From NCBI GenBank assembly GCA_947652605.1, contig OX393578.1, positions 56,985,415-57,049,414 of the forward strand: a stretch of 64,000 nucleotides of DNA, in the 5' to 3' direction. Shown one piece after another: positions 1 to 9,849 of this stretch. This stretch comes from Elmis aenea (lineage: Eukaryota > Arthropoda > Insecta > Coleoptera > Elmidae). Position 1 is the first letter of the stretch. The number at the start of each line of letters is the position of its first letter. Position numbers and translations under genes: made by a program. Below the pieces are notes generated by a model. The model worked only from the letters and a program-made list of their open reading frames with translations. It was not told where the DNA came from and searched no databases.

Positions 1-228
1 ACTCTTAGCAACGGACGAAAAAGTAACTTTTACGGCCGTTGCTAAGGAGAGGGCCGGTAATGCAGTACATACACCGTCATCTGTCAGTGACAGAATGTCA
101 CGTAGTTTCTAACCTATAATTTTGAAGATTACTAAAAATTTTAATTGTTTTTAATTCGATCGCACAAAAAATGTAATATGCACCTCGGCCAAAACGTACT
201 TTTTCGGCCTTGCTACATAAATAACTAT
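1..228. repeat. Hairpin-ended MITE-like element, cut by window start
   Basis: Positions 4-46 form a near-perfect palindrome with CTTAGCAACGG / CCGTTGCTAAG arms around an AAAAGTAACTTTT core. A second hairpin-like segment with CGGCC and a GTACTTTTT core lies at about 185-220. The same ~225 bp unit recurs in inverted orientation at 35873-36094 with few differences. No coding potential is seen. Two hairpins at the ends of a short non-coding repeat suggest a MITE or foldback element; the superfamily is unknown. Confidence 0.7.
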
Positions 229-1715
229 TTTTTTTAACACAACTTCGAACCACTAAAACTCGTTTTTTTCAAATAGGTACAAACAAGACAACGTAATTAT
301 ATGAGTTTATTAGCCCAAAAGTCGTTAAAATCGTAGGTATTATGATCGTAGAAAAAGTAAGCTACACAACACGAGTTTTAAAGCAATTACGTCCTCGTGA
401 AAATACGCACTCGCCGCTACGCGGCTCCGTGCGCAACTTTTCCATTCGGGCGTAATAATAATTCTTACAACTCCTATTATGTAATACACTATTAGATGTT
501 TATATTCGTTATTATGTTGTTGCTTTACGAGACCAGTTTCGCTACTTGTCGTCACTTCATCAGCGATATTTTTTTATGTTATCAAAGAAAATCGGGTTTT
601 TATAGGTGCTAAATATAACACAACTCTTTGAATGCCGTATTTCAAACTGTTTTATAAATGTTGCTGCACTTTACAGGAGGTAAACTTGTCTATCTAATTG
701 AAGACCTAAATAAATCACAGCTCACCGTGTGCATTAATCATCACTGGATTTTCTGTCTGTTTTGTATAGCAACTTAAAGCTTGCGGGATGCAGGGCACAT
801 GTGGTGCTAGTGTTGTGCTACTATCTCAAAAGTTGAGGAATTATGTTGTTGGGCGCATAGTGCATTGCGAAAATTTATGCTCGATCATCATAGAGCATGA
901 TGCTTTACATCTTAGCACGTGCATGGCTTGTATGCATTTTTTTTTAAGGTGAACATGCAATCACATTAAAAATTTACAAGTTGTTGGTGTGGCATGTAAA
1001 GCGGAACTAACTGTAATTGTTGTGTTATAATTATTAGTTAGGGTCTCTCTAATGAGCGTACGAAGTCCTGAGCCAATTTTTCTTTTGGTCCCAAAACTGG
1101 TCTGCACATTTTTTATTATTTAACTAAATTCCCTCTCCCTTTATGTAACATAGCATGGTTAAAGGATAACTGTTAGGTACTTATAAATAACTTTGTTTGT
1201 TTTTTTTGCCAAAAATGATAAGCCCAAACTTTTGTTTCCAAACGTTACCCACCTCTATAAAATTTATGTTCCATAATTAAAACCTCCAACGTTAACTATT
1301 TGTGTAATTAGTGACAGCCCCGAAATTATTTATAAATTCTGTGATCATTCAATATTAAACAAGCTCTGATAAAAACTGTACATGTAGTTTTATAACGAAA
1401 CGGGCACATAATTTACCTTCTCTGTGAAGTTTGAATTCCGTAGTCGCTTTTAAACGGTACACGTAACGTATTTCAGTAAATCTAGTAAATAAATATGTCA
1501 ATCGTGGTATGTTGATCACATACATCCACTTAGCTAACTGCTACACTAATTTTAAAGCCATCAAAGTGAATTTATAACATGCATAGATGCAGGAGAGTTT
1601 CGTTTTAGGAAAAATCATATAATTTGTTCAATAAAGGTTGTAATAAGTTTTAAGGAATAATGTTTTATTTATAATAATAAACTTAAAGTAGTGCTATCTT
1701 GATTAAATTATTTGA
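229..1715. other. AT-rich DNA without recognisable gene
   Basis: No ORF or element is supported. A GC-richer patch at about 385-460, containing CTCGCCGCTACGCGGCTCCG, stands out and is probably part of an unidentified dispersed repeat. The minus-strand frame open through it (340-555) has no recognisable domain. Confidence 0.5.
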
Positions 1716-1790
1716 ATGATCCTTTTGTTTATTTTATTTAGTCCTTCTACTGTTAAGTTTAGGACTGTTGAGTTGTATTGTATTTTTCGG
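1716..1790 (-). pseudogene. LINE 3' end fragment
   Basis: Read on the minus strand, this matches the last ~70 bp of the LINE that ends at 45160: AATTCAACAGTC-type sequence, then an AT-rich tail with TAAATAAA. The same 3' end also occurs at about 32340-32420 (minus). It stops where the 16-bp minisatellite begins. Only the terminal segment is left and it has no function. Confidence 0.5.
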
Positions 1791-2092
1791 GTGCCGGACG
1801 AATTCCCGACTGCCAACTTCCCGACAGCCTTCTTCCCGACAGTCAAATTCCCGACATACAAACTTCCCGACAGTCAAACTTCCCGAAACCGACTTCCCGA
1901 CTGACTAACTTCCCGACAGACTAAATTCCCGACAGACTAAATTCCCGACAGACTAAATTCCCGACAGACTAAATTCCCGACAGACTAAATTCCCGACAGA
2001 CTAAATTCCCGACAGACTAAATTCCCGACAGACTAAATTCCCGACAGACGAACTTTCCGACATTCCAACTTCCCTACAGCCCAAAATCTGGG
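1791..2092. repeat. 16-bp minisatellite array A
   Basis: About 19 tandem units of 15-16 bp with consensus AAATTCCCGACAGACT. Eight units between 1923 and 2050 are identical, and units toward both edges are increasingly diverged. This fits homogenisation from the centre. The unit length is not a multiple of three, so the open frame over part of it (1716-1904) is not a gene. It abuts a LINE 3' fragment. Two other arrays of similar period (29379-29548 and the arms of 58093-60312) occur in the window. Confidence 0.9.
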
Positions 2093-2203
2093 AAAACTAA
2101 AATGAATTTGATATTGTACGAACAAATAAATATAATATTTGCACTATAACAACAACATAACAGTTGGGGTTACTACCTACCTACAATTATAATCCGTTTG
2201 TCA

Positions 2204-2345
2204 AAGGTAAGCAAAAAATTAACAGTAACAGTTACAGTATTATTTAGCCCCTAACGTAAGGGATTATAATAAAAGGTTGGTAACAGGTAAACAAATAATT
2301 AACAGTAACAGTATTAGTTAGCCCCTAACGGGAAAAATTATACTA
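2204..2345. repeat. Short tandem duplication before MULE pseudogene
   Basis: Two diverged copies of a ~60-65 bp segment, starting near 2204 and 2286, share ATTAACAGTAACAGT and TTAGCCCCTAACG. They lie directly upstream of the transposase pseudogene and may be subterminal sequence of that element. No promoter motif is assignable. Confidence 0.6.
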
Positions 2346-2381
2346 TAAAGGCATATAAAACTCATCAGTTAACTTGTGAAA

Positions 2382-3200
2382 ATGAGTGAAATTTGTGAAA
2401 TTATTCCATCTCAAAGAGGAAACAACAAAATCAATGTTCATGGATATTTGATGGTGAAAGACAAAAATCGCGAGGACATTTATTACTGGTGCTGTGAAAG
2501 AAGAAAATCAGAAAATTGTAAAGGCAGAGCAACGACCAAATATTTGAATGGACAGCATCATCTTCAGAAGTTTGTGGATCATAATCACGCTCCAGAAGCA
2601 GGTGCTGCGTTTGTTGCTAAAATTGTTGGGCAAATCAAGGTACACGCAAAACAAACAAAAAATCTGCCATGTCAGATTATTCAGAGTAACACCGTTGTCG
2701 CTCCTCCACTGATTCAGCCGTACATGCCATCAAAATATGCTCTTCGCAAGGTAATAAAACGAGTACGACAAACAGACAGACCATCCGAACCACAGTCGCT
2801 GGATGAAATTAATATTCCACTTTCTTTACGTAAAACCTTAAATGGAGAACTATTTCTTATTAGAGACTCTTCAGTGGGAGAAGATAGAATAATGGTTTTT
2901 ACAACAAAATTAAATGTTCAACATTTATCAAAGGCCAAGTATTGGATTATGGACGGTACGTTTAAAACTGCACCCACAATTTTTTATCAGCTTTATACGA
3001 TACATGCACCCGTTGGTTCTGAAAATTGCCGATGTCTACCCCTAGTTTACGTATTAATGACCAGCAAGAGCGAAGAAAATTACAAACGTGTGTTTCAAGA
3101 CTTAATTGATTTCGGTGAATAAAATGAAATAGAACTAAAGCCACAGACTATACTAACTGATCTGGAACTGGCTGCAATTAACGCTTCTAAAAGTATTTTT
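2382..3200 (+). pseudogene. FLYWCH zinc finger / MULE transposase, truncated
   Basis: Mutator-like (MULE) transposase remnant. An N-terminal FLYWCH-type zinc finger spans roughly residues 10-70: SQRGNNK and GYLMVKD, then a WCC..RR...CKGR block, closing with DHNHAP. Around residues 185-245 is the start of a MULE DDE domain, with WIMDGTFKTAP (first catalytic Asp) and LPLVYVLM. An in-frame TAA at 3119-3121 breaks the protein. The same frame then reads on with ILTDLELAAINASKSIFP, which fits the family's second acidic block, until a LINE on the minus strand interrupts at about 3200. ATG 2382 is the first good start. FLYWCH-MULE proteins bind DNA and cut and paste transposons; this copy cannot be active. 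Confidence 0.88.
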
Positions 3201-3712
3201 CCCATGTTTTTCTCTCTTGTGCTAGATTTTTTATGTCTTTCCATTTGATTTCTATCCGCTGCTGGTTTTTTAACTTCATCTTGACAGGTTTTTCTCGGTC
3301 TGCCTCTTTTGTTTTTTCCCTGTGCTCTGGCTTCATAGGCTTTTCTGGTTAACCTTTCTTCTTTCAACCGATAAATTTGACCCAACGATCCCAGCTGTCT
3401 TTCTTGTATTTTTGTTTAGACTGCTTTTATCTTCAATTGTTCTTTATATGCTTTGTTTCTGATTCTATCTTTTTTGGTTTTTCCTTGGATTTTTTTTAGA
3501 AATCCCTTTTCTGTTGCATCTACACGGCTACTGTTAATATTAGTGAGTGTCCACGTTTCACTTCCGTATAAAAGTGCCGGAGTTACTATCTTTCTGACCA
3601 CTTCCACTTTTGTTCGTTTTAGGACTTTTCTTTTCCAAAAAATGTTGTTCCTAAACTGTTTAATATTTCTTCCCACATTTCCTGTCCTTTCGCTTATTTC
3701 CTTGTTTATTAA
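3200..3712 (-). pseudogene. LINE ORF2 C-terminal fragment
   Basis: The minus strand encodes the end of an endonuclease/reverse-transcriptase ORF2. LLYGSETWTLTN is the usual motif after the RT domain, then FLKKIQGKTKKDRIRN in one frame, then YRLKEERLTRKAYEAR and KRGRPRKTCQDE in another. A frameshift separates the two frames. It is collinear with 44605-45110 of the LINE at 43600-45160, so the two belong to one family (RTE-like or related; clade not certain). Its insertion truncates the MULE pseudogene. Confidence 0.85.
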
Positions 3713-4606
3713 GGTTATTTAAAAATCAAGCCATGTTGACATCAAAAGAGTAGTGGCAGGAGTGGCTATCTTCACAGGCGAGCCAATTTTATGGAGAGGT
3801 TAGCCATGCCTAAAGCTTTGTTCCTCGTAGATAGTAGCCCAGTAATATCAATATTGACAGGATATTAAATAGTAATTGAATAAATTGAAACACATTAAGA
3901 TTGTGGTAGTGAAAGACAGTGGAATGCAAATATTATAAATTGGAAAGTTTTTTTTTTATGCAAGTATATTGCAATAACTGTAAACGAATACACTAATAAA
4001 CAGATGTGGTACTCTGGATGCCATAATATTATAAACTGCTTTCATATACGTAGTAAATCAGTCTAGGTACAAGATTACAATTGAAATTGTTTTCGACGTA
4101 ACATATTACATCAGAACAATAAGAATTCTGCACAGAATTGCGTATGTATTTAACGGTAAATTGGAAATGTTTTGGGTTGCGTTTATCTGATGTAGTAGAA
4201 TGCGTTTGTTAAACAAAGCGTTTATGATGCCAAACGAATTAAGTACAGTAATTTATGGTATTTATAACATTTTTGGAGAAATACCTCAATTACAAGCACA
4301 AAATCCGTGGCGGTCTACTAAGTTAATTAGAAGAAAAAGAAAGTTTTTTGTGGCTAATGTAGGTGATATATGAAGTTCAGATTATTGTTGTTTTAAATAT
4401 GAGCAGAACATATGAGTTTTTATCTCGGTTTTAGCTATGTATATTCTTCTGAAAAGGTTTTGAACATCTTGCAACTTTGTGCTAGAGGAATTTAACATTT
4501 TGGTCGTAATTATGATCCTTTTTTCCTGTTTTTTATATGAATTATAGGTTTGTGTAGTATAAAAATCGATGTTGTCTGGTTTTTAAACAGGTCTTTTATT
4601 GTAATT
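3713..4606. other. No recognisable feature
   Basis: AT-rich sequence with no supported ORF, repeat partner or element end. The rest of the MULE transposase was looked for after the LINE insertion and not found. Confidence 0.5.
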
Positions 4607-5940
4607 AGTAGAGTAAAGTGCCCTAAGATGCAATATTCGACAATAATATTCACATTTATTCAACAAAATTTTTAAAAACAAATTATAAGAAATTTGTAAT
4701 GAATACGCAACACATTACTCGAATTCTGGTGCGATATTACTGTAGATATTTGTTACATAGCTATTTTTTTTAAATGTTACTACTATTCCATATTAAGCTC
4801 CCGGGGAACCTAATATGGAATACTAGGGGTTCTTAATATGGAATATAGAATAATATAGGAAATATACATTAAAATAAACAACTGCTCATAGATTAATCTT
4901 TTATTTCTTTCTAATTTGCATTATTACTATTAAACCAAACCAAAACTCTATTATTTATGTAAATTAAATTATAATTCAAGTGTCATTCGAACTAAATGTT
5001 ATTAAATTAATATTTATTTATTTTTTACAGGTAGGACAATAGAATTTTTTTTTTGGGTATTTTGCACATTTTTCGTGTGCCCATTTCTGACACTTTTGAC
5101 ACTGAACCCATATTGCTGTACTTAGTGACTATAATCATATTCATTAAAAACACCTGTATGTATTCCATATTAGGCATCAATGTGACATTTCAATAATCGG
5201 TATATGTAAAACATGAAATGGCCCCAATAAAAATTTTGGTCTATTTAACTGAAATGTAAAGGCTCGTGCTGAATAAACATGCAATCAAATATTTTATATC
5301 ATTTACCCTAGCATATAATATTTTGCACTGAAAGATTTAGCCTAAAAACTCAGTAGCACGTCAAAAATATATTTGAATCTGCTATGTAATCTAGTGAATA
5401 TTTTTTAACTATTTTACATTTGGGAATGTGTGATCAATGTACAAATAGGTAAATTTTTCGTCTGCCCATTTCTGACAGTCTGACACTTTTGACACTGAAC
5501 CCATATTGCTGTACTTAGTGACCATAATCATATTCATTAAAAGGCACCTCTATGTATTCCATATTAGGCATCAATGTGACATTTCAAAAATCGGTATATG
5601 TAAAACATGAAAGCGTCCCAATCAAAATTTTGATCTATTTAATTGAAATGTAAAGGCTCATGCTGAATAAACATGCAATCAAATATTTTATATCATTTAC
5701 CCTAGCATATAATATTTTGCACTGAAAGATTTAGCCTAAAAACTCAGTAGCACGTCAAAAATATATTTGAATCTGCTATGTAATCTAGTGAATATTTTTT
5801 AACTATTTTACATTTGGGAATGTGTGATCAATGTACAAATAGGTACATATACTTTTCAACAGATATCGCTTATTTATTGTCATAAAACTGATGTATTCCA
5901 TAATAGGTAACTGTTTCATATTAGGGCACTTTACTCTACT
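4607..5940. mobile_element. Non-autonomous DNA transposon with 20-bp TIRs
   Basis: Perfect 20-bp terminal inverted repeats, AGTAGAGTAAAGTGCCCTAA at the left and its complement ending at 5940, bound a 1334-bp AT-rich element without ORFs. The word TATTCCATATTAGG or close variants recurs subterminally and internally (about 4782, 4830, 5162, 5555, 5893), as expected for transposase binding sites. Flanks GTAATT and TCATAA give no clear target duplication, so the superfamily is unassigned. A ~385-bp internal direct duplication accounts for much of its length. Confidence 0.82.
5069..5847. repeat. Internal ~385-394 bp tandem duplication
   Basis: Copy one (5069-5453) and copy two (5454-5847) are nearly identical head-to-tail units inside the TIR element. 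Both begin TTTTTCG.CTGCCCATTTCTGACA-like and end at GATCAATGTACAAATAGGTA. Small indels, including 8 bp after CCCATTTCTGACA, shift the period from 385 to about 394. The high identity implies a recent duplication or conversion. Confidence 0.9.
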
Positions 5941-6035
5941 TCATAAACTTTTTCAACATCTTTCGTTAGTCAAATTTTACCAACTTCATCAGGGCAAAAA
6001 TTTGGTACAGTACATAAATGTTTATTAAACTTATA

Positions 6036-6654
6036 CCGGGTGTAACTGAGTTCTGGTATATCCACTTTTTTTTTAAATTTTAAATGAATGAAATTTCAAA
6101 CATAAGGTTTTTGTAAAAAAAAAAACTGGATTATTTAAACTTGTACGCTATAATTTCACTTCTGATTTTGCCGAAAATGACCCTAAGTTTTATTATTACA
6201 AATGGACTAGCTTGTATTTTATTATATTTTTGGAAAATGGAAGCAATTTTGGATGCAAATGCACTGGTTTGGTTAAATTTTATAACCTCAAACAATTTTT
6301 AGACTTAAATAATACCATAACTTATATATTTGTTGGAAAGCTGCTTCTTAGACTTACAAAAAATATTAGAAAATCTTATCCTATTAATCGCAGTACCCTG
6401 TCCCTAACTGCAAATAAGTGACATTAGGCTGAGCAGTTGTCATAGCATAATTCCAAGGCAGTACAATTTTGTCAAAACGCGTTTTGTAATTTGCTTAATT
6501 TTCAGTTATTGGAAAACTAAAAATTAATATTGATTACATTTATGGATACAGAATTTTTTCTCTACAAAATCATTTGCATTAGGGGAGATAAAATACCACT
6601 TTTAAAATTGTACCATTGAAATTGCTATGTTGCGTGATCCAAGTCTACACCCTG
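6036..6654. mobile_element. Short CMGGGTGTA-ended TIR element
   Basis: The left end CCGGGTGTAACTGAG and the right end, complement CAGGGTGTAGACTTG, are both flanked by TA. The element is 619 bp without a credible ORF. Related ends, GGGTATAACTGAG and GTACCAGAAC, recur at 49482-49600 and around 52005-52705. TA flanks and CAGGGTG termini are consistent with Tc1/mariner-type non-autonomous elements. Confidence 0.7.
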
Positions 6655-7436
6655 TATATGCCTATTGCCCATACATTCTGTTTCCTTAATTTTGGTCTTA
6701 AGTAGTAATTTTTCTTTTTAATAAGATGAATCACAAACAAATTAAACACCCAACTACACAATTCACATGTGGCAAAATAAGATTTAATCTTGTAATCAAA
6801 TTAATTTTAGCTACTTATTACACTAACAGTATTTTACAACTTTATAGCACTGTCATTTCCTATGTTAATCAAAACAAAAAGAAACAAAACATCCAACAAC
6901 ATATGCGAATTTAGAAGCACAAAAAATGAATATTAAATTGCAATAAACTCACTTAGGCAATCAATTAGATTTAACTTTCATTCATAAACGTTTTCATATG
7001 CTTAACCTCAATTGTTAATATTAACGCTAAGAGGTGAAAGATATCGAATAATAGGGAACAATAAATTACAATTAAATACGTTTAACACCCAGGTAAGAGT
7101 TAGTACTGATGGTTAGTGCATGTTTAATTTCTTTGGAGGTCTGGCTTGTGGCATTCTAAATTAAGCTAACAGAGCTTAGATGTGTGTTACATGTTTAATA
7201 TCAGCTACAGAACGTCAATTATGGGTTTTACTTGTGAAATAACGAATTAAAGACTTGATGAATGTAAAAAAAATATTTCTTTTGATAATAAGTGGTTTAA
7301 GCCAACTGAGTTATGTGGCTGCTTGGGGCGTGCTTTTTATTTTAAAGTTTATGAATGAAATATTTATTAAATTATCATTAAAAACAGCACAAATGTCACG
7401 AACAGATATAATAAAATATATCTTAAACTTTTTATG
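6655..7436. other. No recognisable feature
   Basis: AT-rich, with only short open frames lacking any domain (for example 6726-6914 and 7255-7437). Nothing supports a gene. Confidence 0.5.
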
Positions 7437-8062
7437 AAAAATATTATACCTTGGACGATAGCCAATGCGGATTTAGATCAAACCGTGGTACACAGGACCT
7501 GAGTTTTATGCTGAGACAGATAAGTGAAGTTTATGTTAGCTTTATAGATCTTGAAAAAGCATTTGACAAAATTTAAAAACAACAGATATGGACTAGCTTG
7601 AGAAAAAGGAATGTAAGGACAAAACTGATTAGGGCCATTAAAAGTTTTTATAAAAAATGTAGAAACTACGGAAGATGTAATAATGAGTCTTCAGCGGATT
7701 TCAAAACAACAGAGAGGGTAGCACAGGGATATGCACTCAGTCCGTTGTTATTTTCTGTAGTAATGGATGATGTAATAAAAACATGTAAACAGCACACCAT
7801 ACCCTTTACGCTCGGATTCTGGAAAATATATAGGATAGTATTTAATGAACTGATTTTCGGAGATGATGGGGCGATGCTAGAGGAACTCGAAGGAAATCTA
7901 ACGCTTAAGAAGAAAATCATACACAGGGAACTAAGTAAATACGGTATAAATATAAGCAAAGACAATACCAAAACCCTGGCCAAAAGCGCTGAGGAGATTG
8001 AACATAATCTAAGCCTGGATGGGATACAGCTAGAACAAGTAAAAAGCCATAAAAGTTTTAAC
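7437..8062 (+). pseudogene. LINE reverse transcriptase fragment
   Basis: The RT domain is readable across frames. SQCGFRSNRGTQDLSFMLRQ and VSFIDLEKAFDK (palm motif A) lie at about 7455-7575, then after a stop comes an open frame from 7598. That frame carries RVAQGYALSPLLFSVVMDD (motif B) and LIFGDDGAMLEE, where FGDD replaces the usual YADD catalytic box, followed by a leucine-rich thumb-like stretch ending in LDGIQLEQVKSHKSF. The reading is broken before 7598 and stops after the thumb. It resembles ORF2 of LINEs with a C-terminal WTL-type segment, which resumes at 8375. Inactive. Confidence 0.88.
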
Positions 8063-8344
8063 AATCCAATCCTTATCCTAAACCCTTCCTCTTGTTGGTG
8101 TGGAGATACAGTTAAAAGTTTGATTTCTCCATAGTTCTTTCCAAGCGATTCTTAATAATCTCATTTTTCCTTCATGGTATTAGTTTTTTTGTTACTACCC
8201 ATGATTCACAACCTTATATCAGCTTTGGTTAAACCACTCTTTCTAACAATTCTGTTGCCATCTCTTTTGATTTCTTCCTTGCTTAAAAAAGACGTATTCT
8301 TTATTTAATTATCATAATAAATAAAGAAGTCTGTTAAAGTGTCT
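8063..8344 (-). other. Possible inverted LINE segment
   Basis: This stretch separates the RT fragment from its C-terminal part. Read on the minus strand it gives broken peptide pieces (KEEIKRDGNRIVRKSGL, then MGSNKKTN) that loosely resemble the connection segment of LINE ORF2. That would imply a local inversion, but the similarity is weak. Confidence 0.25.
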
Positions 8345-8374
8345 GAGTCTCCAACTTAAGCTTAGATTGGTAAA

Positions 8375-8690
8375 GTGCTACGATTTTTCGGAGCTTCTGT
8401 ACGAACGGAAGTTACAACGAAAAAACTAAATGCGTTTGAGATATGGACTTACAGACAGATACTTAGAATCCATTGGAAGGACCGTGTCACCAACAAAGAG
8501 ACCCTAAGGAGGTTAAAAGTAAAGGCAGAGGTTGTTAATACTGTTAAAAGGAGAAAGCTGGAGTACTTGGGTCACATTATGAGACATCCAGAGAAGTACG
8601 GACTGTTGCAACTGATTCTTCAGGGGAAGATAGATGGCAAGAACGGTCCGGGACGGAGAAAGATTTCGTGGTTAAAGAATCCGACCAGGG
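8375..8690 (+). pseudogene. LINE ORF2 C-terminal fragment
   Basis: The encoded peptide has the C-terminal pattern common in insect LINE ORF2 proteins: KLNAFEIWTYRQILRIHWKD, then VTNKETLRRL, RRKLEYLGHIMRHP and GPGRRKISWLKN. It fits the missing 3' part of the RT fragment at 7437-8062. It runs without a stop into the GGA and GAAGACGAA arrays, so the conceptual protein gains a Gly-rich then Asp/Glu-rich tail. That tail is repeat sequence rather than a domain. Confidence 0.85.
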
Positions 8691-8968
8691 AAGGAGGAGG
8701 AGGGGGAGGAGGAGGAGGAGGGGGAGGAGGAGGAGGAGGAGAAGGAGGAGGAGGAGGAGGAGAAGACGAAGAAGACGAAGAAGACGAAGAAGACGAAGAA
8801 GACGAAGAAGACGAAGAAGACGAAGAAGACGAAGAAGACGAAGAAGACGAAGAAGACGAAGAAGACGAAGAAGACGAAGAAGACGAAGAAGACGAAGAAG
8901 ACGAAGAAGACGAAGAAAACGAAGAAGACGAAGAAGACGAAGAAGACGAAGAAGACGAAGAAGAATAA
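8690..8968. repeat. (GGA)n followed by (GAAGACGAA)n array
   Basis: About 70 bp of GGA-rich repeat passes at 8760 into roughly 22 copies of the 9-mer GAAGACGAA, with a single GAAAACGAA-type variant near 8915, ending AATAAATAAACC. The strand is purine-only except for one C per unit. It sits at the 3' end of the LINE ORF and may have grown from the element's 3' tail. The Arg-rich frame through it is a repeat artefact. Confidence 0.95.
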
Positions 8969-9689
8969 ATAAACCTTATAGAGATTTAAAGTCAGTATGA
9001 CGAAAAACTTTCCACATTGGATTGTATCAAAGATTCAACTGACTTTAATTTCATCTTCCGAGGGAAGTTTTCTTTTTGTAATGTTTTAACAGGGGCTTAA
9101 GCTTGTGGTTCTTGTGCGAATCGTTTCTTTTTTTCCACTTATTTCAAGCCTCGGGTAGATAAAATAAATTGGCCGCTTTATAGATTTTTTTGTTTAATAT
9201 CACGTACTTTTGAAAATTTTATTTTGTAAAATTTGGCTTTGCGCGGAGGTTTCGCTACCTGTAATTTATTGTTGAGCGCTATTATTATTTTGCCACAAGT
9301 TTAACACTCGAAAGCTTTTAGCACGCTTTAAAAATCTTCCCTAATTTCTTCAACCAACAAAAATTCTCTCACACCTGCCAATGCGTGATAATAAAAATGA
9401 CTCAACTTAAGAATTGTTGAATAATAATACAACTTTGTGTGTTATTTTAGCCTCGTGCTGCATTTTCCCATTGTTCAGAGCCGTCCGGCTGGCTCGCGAA
9501 ACGCAAATTTGCATTAAATCGGCAACTGTTTAATTTTTTTGGGGTACTAATAATATGATCCGAGGTCTATGTACTGAGAAGAGACAGATTAAACATCATT
9601 AACATAATTATACGTCGATCCGTGTAAGTGGTAGTCTGTGCTTCTTAAGGAAACTTTTAGCATTGTTGGTTACCGCTGATGTGACAGCG
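8969..9689. other. No gene; GC rises toward 9480
   Basis: Nothing is recognisable up to about 9470. From 9475 the sequence is less AT-rich (CCGTCCGGCTGGCTCGCG) and contains the palindromic word GCAAATTTGC, which suits the upstream regulatory region of the exon at 9801. Confidence 0.4.
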
Positions 9690-9800
9690 GTTATATGTAG
9701 AAGAGGTGTCCAATATAGGCCAGTCGGTGTACATCGCTTGCTCGCTGCACTTAAGCAGTAGTGCCCGTTCTAAGTACCTTAAGACACTAGCTTAGTGATC
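9690..9800 (+). promoter_or_regulatory. Putative promoter and 5' UTR
   Basis: The ~110 bp before the exon start are markedly less AT-rich than the surroundings. They contain GGCCAGTCGGTG near 9719, close to the arthropod initiator core CAGT, with TCGCTTGCTCGCTGC downstream of it. An in-frame TAA at 9780-9782 lies before the ATG. This is inference from composition and the initiator-like word only. Confidence 0.35.
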
Positions 9801-9849
9801 ATGGACCGGCTCTTGTGTGCTTTCGTGATTATATCTACCATTGTACCAG
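9801..9849 (+). CDS. First coding exon with signal peptide (partial gene)
   Basis: ATG at 9801 has a good eukaryotic context (A at -3, G at +4), and an in-frame stop at 9780 rules out an earlier start. The exon encodes MDRLLCAFVIISTIVP plus the first base of a Gly codon, then a CAG|GTAGGC donor at 9849/9850. One basic residue followed by a 12-residue hydrophobic core is a typical secretory signal peptide. A phase-1 intron right after it is common in genes for secreted or cell-surface proteins with Ig-like or similar modules. Without splicing the frame stops after about 42 codons. No second exon could be identified, so the protein family is unknown. Confidence 0.55.

Noticed and set aside
340..555. 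71-codon minus ORF over a GC-rich patch
   Set aside because: No domain, no start or splice context, and the patch looks like part of a dispersed repeat.
1716..1904. 62-codon plus ORF
   Set aside because: It runs from a LINE 3' fragment into the 16-bp minisatellite, whose period is not a multiple of three.
1791..2092. CRISPR array
   Set aside because: Units are contiguous 15-16 bp repeats without unique spacers, and the DNA is eukaryotic.
7666..8064. 132-codon minus ORF
   Set aside because: Antisense of the LINE reverse transcriptase fragment at 7437-8062.
8668..9000. Poly-arginine ORF
   Set aside because: It is an alternative frame of the GGA and GAAGACGAA repeat; no protein of that kind is plausible.
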